Positions 56,266 to 64,000 of a stretch of DNA of 64,000 bases are shown in pieces; position 1 is the stretch's first letter; each line of letters opens with the position of its first letter. Source of the stretch: Mortierella alpina (taxonomy: Eukaryota > Mortierellomycota > Mortierellomycetes > Mortierellales > Mortierellaceae); the NCBI GenBank assembly GCA_029449245.1, contig JANATF010000004.1, positions 186,001 through 250,000 on the forward strand, given 5' to 3'. The notes beneath the pieces were generated by a model. It ran no database searches. It saw nothing but the letters and a program-made list of their open reading frames with translations, and had not been told where the DNA came from. The translations under genes and the position numbers were made by a program.

Positions 56266-58095
56266 CTAGTACTCCTCTGGAGCCTCATCCTCCGCGTCTG
56301 CTGTAGCCTCGGCTGCTACTTCTGCATAATCCTTCTCCAAAGCTGCGAGATCCTCTCGCGCCTCCGAGAACTCTCCTTCCTCCATTCCCTCACCCACATA
56401 CCAATGGACGAATGCGCGCTTTGTATACATAAGATCAAACTTGTGGTCGAGGCGCTTCCAGGCATCCAAGATCGCTGTAGTGTTGGACAGCATGCAAACG
56501 GATCTCGGGGCCGCAGCGACTTCACTGTCAGGAACCACAACCGCTGGTTGATGATTGATGCCGATCTTGAACCCTGTAGGACACCAGTCCACAAACTGGA
56601 TCGTACGCTTGGTCTTGGTGTTGGCAATCGCCGCATTGACGTCCTTGGGAATGACATCGCCTCGGTAAAGGAGGCAGCACGCCATGTATTTTCCTGTACG
56701 AGGATCGCATTTGACCATTTGGGAGCTGATCTCAAAACAGGACGAGGTGATTTCTTGCACGTTGGACTGCTCGTGCAGGGCTTTGCGGGCGGACAGGATG
56801 GGCGCGTACGAGATCAAGGGGAAATGGATCCGCGGGTAAGGCACCAGATTTGTCTGGAACTCATTCATGTCCACGTTGAGCGAGCCAGCAAAGCGGAGGG
56901 AGAGCGTAATGGAGGATACGACCTGAGCAATCATACGGTTCAGGTTGGAGTAGTTGGGTCGCTCGACGTTCAGTTTGTCGCGGCAAATCTCATAGATGGC
57001 CTCGTTGTCGACCATGAAGGTGCAGTCGGCTTGATCCATTGTTGCGTGGGTTGTCAGGACCGAGTTGTAGGGTTCCACGACGGAGGTGGCGATGGTCGGC
57101 GCTGGATAGACTGCGAATTCGAGCTTGGATTTCTTGCCATAATCCAAAGCAAGGCGTTCGAGAAGCAGGGCGCCAAGACCAGAGCCTGTACCACCACCAA
57201 AGGAGTGGAAGAGCAAGAACCCTTGGAGACCACTGCAGCTGTCAGTCAGTTTGCGGATCTTGTCCATGATTGGGTCGATGAGCTCTTTTCCGACTGTGTA
57301 GTGGCCGCGGGCGTAGTTGTTGGACGCGTCCTCGCGATGTGAGAGTAGACTCTCGGGGTGGAACAGATCCTTGTATTTGCCTTTACGGACTTCATCCACA
57401 ACCGTTTCTTCAAGATCCACCAGCACTATTGACATCAAATCAAGAATTGAGAGTGGGTTGGTATTGATGAGTCTTTTGGCAGGAGGAAGTGTCCCTCCAC
57501 AGACACGCCCCTTCGAATCACCCTGCAGGCATTTTTCTCATCGCTCTCCTTTTTTTTTTTTTTTTTTTTTTTTATCTGTAATGACCACAGAGGTGAAATG
57601 GACCCTTGGTAAGAAAAATGCAGCAGGCGAGTACTTGCCGGTTCTCGGCACGAATTTGCCCATTTGCGTCTCTTGAAAGAATGTATCCGGGGTTGAGAGT
57701 TCGTCTTTAGGTCCATCCCTGTAGCGTATTGACATGATAATAAGAGTGGCCATCACATCAATTCGTGCGCATGGGTGATACAGCGTGCGTTGCATGCTCG
57801 GTATCAGTCACGGCAAGTAGCACACTTACTTCTTGCCATCGGGGGCGATGCCGTGTTCGAGGCAGTACAACTCCCAGCAGGCGTTTCCGATCTGGATGCC
57901 GGCCTGTGGAGTGGATGTGTATTTGATAGAGGACGGATCAGAAACGGTCAGCAATCTGTGATTCGGTAGAGAGTGCTCACGGACCAACATACTACCTCAC
58001 ACAACGTATGTATCTCGCGCAATATCTTTGTCAAGCGATCCCCCCACGCGCGCACTTCTTACTTGTCCGATATGGAGAGAGATAATCTCGCGCAT
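56266..58095 (-). CDS. Alpha-tubulin, paralogue 2
   Basis: Exons are 58095-58063, 57903-57830, 57718-57639 and 57425-56266, giving 448 residues. It has [70 protein letters not shown] and a C-terminal acidic tail ending in EEY. It differs from paralogue 1 throughout, notably in the H1-S2 loop ([20 protein letters not shown], with Gln-Met replacing the usual Gly-Ala before GKFVPR) and in [20 protein letters not shown]. This suggests a divergent or specialised isotype. Intron 3 uses a GC donor (ACCG|GCAAGT) joined to CAATAG, needed for frame. A poly-T run lies in that intron. Confidence 0.96.
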
Positions 58096-61000
58096 TGTTG
58101 CTTCGAAGTAGAGTGTGAGTAAGAGGGATTGAGAAAAGAGTCGAGGGTAGTTGAGAAATCAACAGTGAGAGGGAGAAAAATGAGAGAGGTCAAAAAATAA
58201 AAAGGCAACACTCATTGTCTCTCGAGCATTCACTCCAAATGCGTGAAGGACAGACACATCTAGGAGAACCGGCCATAGTAGAGAGGTGTGTGCAAACAAG
58301 CCGCAAAGGGCCAAGGGGGCGAGAGAAAACTTCTCGCTTGAGGTTTCCGGTCAATGCTGCATCTTTACCCTGCCCCTTGTTTTTTTCGCCATGTGCATCG
58401 AGTGATAAATATAGTTTTTGTCGTTTGGTGGCAATGCACTCCCCTGTTCCTGGCTGCGACACCCACGGTCTCACACACAGCATCGACCACAGCATCGGCA
58501 CTTTGGGCGCAATTTGTACTGTGGGCGAAGTACGTCCAGGGCCCCATGCCCTCCTCAATGTCCCCCTCCAGGCTGCCTCTGGTCGTGCTTATGAAATGTG
58601 CCTTGAGCAGACCCGCAGACCATAGACAACTGGCTTATGTGATTCTGTAGACCCTCGCCGGCCCATGAGTAAGTACTACATCGCTGGTACTTTTTTTCTT
58701 TACTTTCGAACCTCACAGGCAAACCGCAAGAGACCCCGCAAAAAATCCACCCACTCACTGGAGCTGACCATGAACCTTATCCCACATGCTCCAATTGTCA
58801 GTCACTGCTCTCTCGACTCATCCTGTCCTTGGGCAAAGCGGGATCGGATCTCTTTGGATCGTGTCACTTTAACTCCCTTGTCGAGCTGGCATGAGCCATC
58901 TACCGTCAGACATGTGGCAATCGATCTGCCTTATACAGGAGCTAGCCATCTGATCCTCGGAAGCCTTCAGTCAGAGGTGGAGGTGGCCTCTTTGATCCAT
59001 CCACTGTTGCTGTATTGTACATGCACCTGGGCTGCGTGGGTAGCTGACTGGTCCTAGCTGAGTTTTCTCTTTTTTTCAGCTCCAGTGCATCAAAGCGCCA
59101 CAAGGGCAAAAACAAAAAAACAAGGGCGTGGGCCGCTCCGTTCTCAAAGGTGTGACTGAGCGGAACTGACGAAATTTCACATACTCAATTCCAAAGACCG
59201 CAACTCGGCATTTCCTCTTTGGTACAACAATCCTGGTTTGTTGGACCCATCGGCTTTTTTTATATATTGTTGGGTAATGGAGGTGCGAACATTCAGCCGT
59301 TTGCTCCTTTATAATCTAGAGGCTGATCCATGTTAACAAGCCTGGAGGGTAAACCTACCGCGATATCCGCCATAACCATTTTTCTGGTGCCATCTATGAA
59401 CTTTGTTCAATGACCTGTTTTCAATTTTTTCTCTTTCCATCGCGTGGTATAGTACTGTACTTCCCCTTTGAAATTATCCGATCTGGAAGATTAGTACTTC
59501 CACGGGCCCCGCCCTCAGACGACCAAGGCGTCGCTGGTCGCTGTCACGATATTATTACTCAATGGACGTCGTCTTGCAAAAATTTTTCTCTCAGTGGCAA
59601 CTGAAAGAGAAGACCGAGGGACATTTTGTCCGCTCAACTGCTAAGATCCGTGCTTTCGGGCAGAAGAAAAGGTGATCGCTGTTGTTAGTCAATATGGTCT
59701 ATAAAGATGCCGTCCACTAGACTTACGAAAAGCAGCATGCAGATCACAATGCGCCCTTTTACCACTGTTCGGGTACACGTTGCTTCCTCGAAATATAAAC
59801 GAAATCAGGGCGGGCGTCGCCATGACCACGGATCAAGTGGGCTAAAATCAAAATGTAAGGGTGAGGAAGGCTCGCTCCGTATTTGGAACGGTCCGAAGAC
59901 GTTTTTTTTTTCTGTGGCCGCTCGTCATCTATTTACTCACGTCTTTTATAAGACTCGATAACATTTGCTCTTGCTCATGTTTGCATGCATGCATCGCAAC
60001 GCAATATGTCGGTGCACATGTCTGTTTGGCGTCAACGGATTTGATTACAGGATACCCGCTGGGGGGTTTTTTTTCTTGTACTCTCTCTCTTTTTCGCAAT
60101 GTTGCCTGCCCTAATCCATATATTACCTTCACTTTGGCATCGCCTCCAACAATTGCGACATGACTAGCTGAACGAGCAGCTCAAAAGTTCACTGCGAAGA
60201 GAGTGTGCAAGTGTGCGCCCTCCATCTCCATGCCCGCCTCGGGAGCCAGTTGCCCTGATTGTCTAGCTGTCTCCACGCCAGCCTCCGAGGGTGTGACGAA
60301 TTAGGCCAAGCGGAACAACTTGAGCCTCTGCGCTGTTTCAGTGCGAAGCCCAGCATGCAGGCACTCCACAAGGATGGTTCTTTCACTGGAGCTGACCTTC
60401 CAAGACTATCATCACTTGATGGAATACACACCGGGCGAAGGTACTGCTGTATGAGGCGTGGGATCAAGGACAATTACGATCCAAGATCGTCCCGATCGCT
60501 GTGGGTCTTTAAAGACGGGCTAGGAGCACGGAGGAATGGGTGAAGGTGCAAGCTGCAGATGGAGCAAGAAAGAACGCCCAGAGGATGGCGGCGATCGCCC
60601 AATGGGACCCACCGTTTGTCACGGACACTCTCAATTCAATCCATGACTAGAATAAACGAGACCACAAAACGGGTTTATGCCGTAGGGTGGTAATTGAATG
60701 AAAGTCGGACCTGACCTGGCCGAGTCACCCACCACTGGCCAGATCTGCCCCTCATTCCAGGTCTGGCCTACAGCAGCAAGGGCTTGCCAGGCGATGACTG
60801 TGCTCCTGGTGCCAACACTCAAGCTGCTTCGCTCTTTTTTGTCTCTCCGCCATTTTATTTTCCACTATTGGTTCGCAGGGTGTGCACTTCTTTACCTCTC
60901 TCTTCTCTCCTTCCCCTTTGCTCCCACCCTTTTCGTCTCTGCTCAAGCTACACCTTTACCTTGCCCTGCCTTGCCTCCTTCCTTTCTGACCATCCCCCAA

Positions 61001-61790
61001 CTCTAGATCTCTTCCATCGGCGGTCAAACCCATTCCTTCCTGATTAATTATTTGCGCACACCGTTCGCTGTCAGTATCTCACACAGACACACCCTCCATC
61101 GTTCGCTCGCATCGATATCTCGTACCACAACGACATCGTCACCGCGCACCTCTCTCTCTCTCTCTTTTGGTTATCGTCTTCCGGACCTTCTTTTCTCAAC
61201 CCCAGCACGTTTGCCTGATTCAAGTCCTTGGACTCATTAATTGTGCTATCCAACAAAATATTGATTCTTCTACCTCGCCCAAGCACTCCCACCGTCAGGA
61301 CGCCGGACACAGCAAGACTCTCAGACGCTCGCTTTCTTGAACAGACCAATACCTCGTTTCGTGCCCACTCGTGGTTGCTCATTCATCTCTCTCTCATTCC
61401 AGTTGCCACTTCTTCATTTGCAGTTCAATGAGTTACCTTCTCAAGAGCACTTGTTATTTTTTTTCTTGACTCTTTTTTTTTTTTTTGTTTTTTTTCAGAC
61501 AGTCATAACTGCCACCTTAACGGTTTCGTTCCTCCTCCTGCAAAGGCGATATTCCCCCTCTCCATTGCAACTTTTCCTTCTAGGCAGTTTTCTCGCACAA
61601 AAGCTCGACCTTTTGCTACGGTACTCACGGTTTTTTTTTGGTCGCTACACAAGTATTTTGCCCACCCAGCTTTTGCTCCCAGATAATTTCAACATTCCCA
61701 AACACGCCCATCCCAATATTTGGCTGGTTGCCCACCTCTCCACCTCTCCACCACTTTGAATACCCTACCTAAACCCCTCACTCCATAATC
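58096..61790. other. Long intergenic region; one doubtful open frame
   Basis: These 3.7 kb separate the tubulin start from the regulator start, so both promoters lie here. A TATA-like TATATTTA on the minus strand near 58406 may serve alpha-tubulin 2. A plus-strand frame at 58665-59057 contains an NLS-like NRKRPRKKS after a possible CACAG acceptor (58721), and the preceding 58438-58624 stretch has C-rich third positions. A small unrecognised spliced gene is therefore possible at 58438-59057, but I cannot assemble it. The 60820-61790 part is strongly C/T-rich, as in long fungal 5' leaders. Confidence 0.4.
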
Positions 61791-64000
61791 ATGGCTGCCA
61801 CAGCGACGATCTCGGCCTCGACGACACTTCCTGTGGGCAGATCGACCATGAGTCTAGTTGGCACGATCACATCGCCCTCCAATGCTTCGGGTAGCGCCGG
61901 ACTAGCGGCACCGGCGCTAGTCCCACACACCCTGACGCCTTCTGCAGGTCAGACCCTTGGAGGTGGTACTTCAGGCACAGCACTGGCATCGGCCGTCAAG
62001 GCTGCAGCTGCAGTAATTGCAGAGAGCAAGACCCCAGCTCCTGCTGCCGTTGTCCCACCCAAGGCTTCGGTTGACACCCATGCTGGCCATCAGGCGTCGC
62101 CCGCAGCGTCTATTCCTGTCAACTCATCACCTGCCGTCCCTGTCACAGCCACAACTGCAGCACCGGCATCAGCAACGGTACCAGCAGCAACAGCAACAGC
62201 GGTGCCAGGGTCAGGCGAGGCCACGACATTCTTTGATGATATGATCAATGCGCCTCAGCCGCCTGCCAACATCCTCACTCTTAGCCCCACGACGTCGCTA
62301 CCGGATCTTTACCACGACTTTTTCGACAACCATCCAGAGCTCTACGACTCGGATCAGTCGTCGGATCCAGAGATGGAAGACCTCGTCGATCTGGAGGATT
62401 ACTCGTCCGCGGCAGCGATCCGGGCTCGAACCATGGCCGACATGCGACAGACAGCTGTTAGTTCCATGTGAGTGCTCCTCCTTGATTTTTTCTTTTGAAT
62501 CCCGCTATTTTTGCGTGGGCGATCTTGACCATGTCGATTCTTGATCTTCCGGTCCCTTTATTTTCTGCTTGGTTCGGATCAAGAGGCACCTTTTTTTTTT
62601 TGTTATCCGTCTCACTTTTCTGCTGTGCACAACGCGGCTGTTGACTTTCGGATGTGCCTCTGCACGGATGCAGTCGCATATAAGAAAAAAGGCCGGCCCT
62701 GGGGAGTTTGTGTGCCGACAGTGCTTCCGCTTGCCACTCCTCCAACTACGCCCAAACTCAATTGTGTGTTTAAATGCCCCGCTACAGGAAAAAAAAAGGG
62801 ATGCGGAGCCCACTCCCCGAAGATCCCCCCTGCCCACTTGCCTTACCTCCGTTCGTTCCGTACTTTACTTTCTCACTCTCTTTGTCTCGGTCAAACATCA
62901 AACCCAGAAGAGTGGGATATCGTTTTCTTCTTTTCTTTTTTGCGGCTGTGATGGTGGGGGAGGAGGAGGAGGAGGGAAGTGTGCGATATTGCCGCCAGCA
63001 ATTGTTTGGTACTTGCACACCCCAGGCTCATCCATATCGCTCTCATTCTTTCTATCTTGTTCTCGCTGCTCCGCCTCTGACACCTTCTCGCCCGCGTTCG
63101 GATCTCTGCCCGTGTCCCTCTCCTTCGTCTCCTTTGCAAACAACCCACCAGTCAATTGCCGCTGATTGCAGACCGTCCCAAGCTCGAGACGATTGACACC
63201 ATCAATCTGATGCTCCACCATCAGAATGGTGCTCATGGTAATGGTCGTCAAGGTCTGGCCATGCAAGCCCACAACCACGGCCAGCATTCCTCAGACGACA
63301 GCTGTGCTAGCAGCCAGGCACCTCAGCGCAGAAAGAAGGCCAGCAGAGCGTACGTATAGTTCCCATGCTATGACGCCTTCTCCCTCTCATTTTCTGATAA
63401 CCCGATCTGGGCTAACGCGTTATTTCCACCATCGTGCTGGACTTTAGTTGCTTTCACTGCCAAAAGGCCCATTTGACGTGTGATGACAGTAAGTAAACCA
63501 TGCGACAGTTGCTTGCTCGTCGTGCCGTATTTCGCAGCATTGCGGATGCTGTATATGAATGTGGGCATGGACAATGAACTTGTAGGCCGACGGCGATCTC
63601 CAGCGTATATGCTGCATGCACTATATATCGCGGAATGACGGCAAGGGGTTCGGCGCAAGTTCTTTCTTTCCTCAAAGCACGCTCTCCTCCACATCTCCAC
63701 AACTCGGCATCTTTTTTTTTTCTTATCTCGGCAATCATAGCATGGTTTCTGCACGCGAACCTATTTGCTGTGGACTAGATCTCTTTTTTTTTTTTTCTTT
63801 ATTTACTCAAGTGTTGCTGGAGAACTCACACCTCCTCAATGTATCTGCATTTGTAGCGCGTCCTTGCCAACGGTGTGTCAAGCGTGACCTGGCTGGATCC
63901 TGCACAGATGGCGTGAGGAAGAAGGCAAAGTACCTGCAGGATGCCATCGACTCTCAGCAGCGGGCTGCTGAGCAGGCAAGGCTGGATCAAGAGTCTCAGC
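61791..64000 (+). CDS. Zn(II)2Cys6 regulator, ERT1/AcuK-like (3' end outside window)
   Basis: Exons are 61791-62467, 63152-63349, 63448-63488 and 63857->64000. The first 225 residues are Ala/Pro/Ser/Thr-rich with an acidic patch ([17 protein letters not shown]). A basic QRRKKASRA segment precedes the zinc cluster [13 protein letters not shown]...[15 protein letters not shown], split by two introns and followed by [13 protein letters not shown]. The AHLTCDxxRPCQRCxKR pattern with the RKKAKYL linker typifies the ERT1/AcuK/RDS2 branch, regulators of gluconeogenesis and the response to non-fermentable carbon; these carry a PAS-like domain further on, which would lie beyond the edge. The second acceptor (ACCACCAG at 63151) was chosen over the nearer CAG because only it keeps phase. 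Intron 1 is long (684 bp). Confidence 0.88.

Noticed and set aside
56146-57342. 398-codon plus-strand open frame opposite alpha-tubulin 2
   Set aside because: It is the antisense of a conserved tubulin exon; the open frame follows from the C-ending codon bias of the real gene. The product has no recognisable domain.

Overview
This is a gene-dense, intron-rich fungal nuclear window. Most genes have several short GT-AG introns with C/T-rich 3' ends, and conserved genes favour C- or G-ending codons. The gene complement is fungal (MDM10 of ERMES, ICE2, a Zn2Cys6 ERT1/AcuK-type regulator, a ZIP transporter). It also includes genes that most yeasts lack: LAMTOR5/Ragulator, a HAUS1/augmin-like subunit, TCAB1/WRAP53 and a giant CH-CH spectrin-repeat protein. 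I infer an early-diverging filamentous fungus of the Mortierella type (Mucoromycota); the species is not determined. Coordinates of splice sites were read by eye; I checked that reading phase closes across every junction reported, but they may be off by a base beside homopolymers.

Layout. 1-8.1 kb (-): a giant CH-CH-spectrin-repeat protein cut by the window edge, then about 3.2 kb without a recognisable gene. 11.3-14.9 kb: an unknown 240-residue protein (+) and ICE2 (-). 15.7-17.3 kb (+): inorganic pyrophosphatase whose ATG-free leader encodes an in-frame mitochondrial presequence. 17.4-26.2 kb: HAUS1 (-), TFIIH subunit TFB1 (-) divergent from RNA polymerase subunit RPB6 (+), LAMTOR5 (-) divergent from TCAB1 (+). 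27.1-30.4 kb: a 75-residue membrane protein (+) and a membrane-anchored alpha/beta hydrolase (-). 31.5-35.2 kb: tRNA-Lys(CTT), a 3 x 41 bp tandem repeat and a gene-poor tract carrying two paralogous small secreted cysteine-rich proteins. 35.4-43.1 kb: TFIIE-beta, ZIP transporter, PP2A methylesterase, proteasome alpha1, QCR7. 43.4-58.1 kb: two alpha-tubulin paralogues on the minus strand bracketing an ACOT13-like thioesterase (-), V-ATPase subunit B (+), seipin (+), a decayed exon/intron-like tandem repeat and MDM10 (+). 58.1-64 kb: a long intergenic region and the 5' part of an ERT1/AcuK-like regulator (+).

Functional themes. General transcription machinery appears three times (TFB1, RPB6, TFIIE-beta). 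ER/lipid-droplet and mitochondrial contact biology appears as ICE2, seipin and MDM10. Cytoskeleton appears as two alpha-tubulins, an augmin subunit and a spectrin-like crosslinker. TOR/endolysosomal physiology appears as LAMTOR5 and V-ATPase B. There is no operon-like logic, but several divergent pairs share promoters of roughly 280-450 bp.

The most interesting observations are a probable CTG-initiated mitochondrial isoform of inorganic pyrophosphatase, whose presequence would be trimmed exactly back to the cytosolic Met1, and the pair of orphan secreted cysteine-rich paralogues in a gene-poor tract beside a tRNA.
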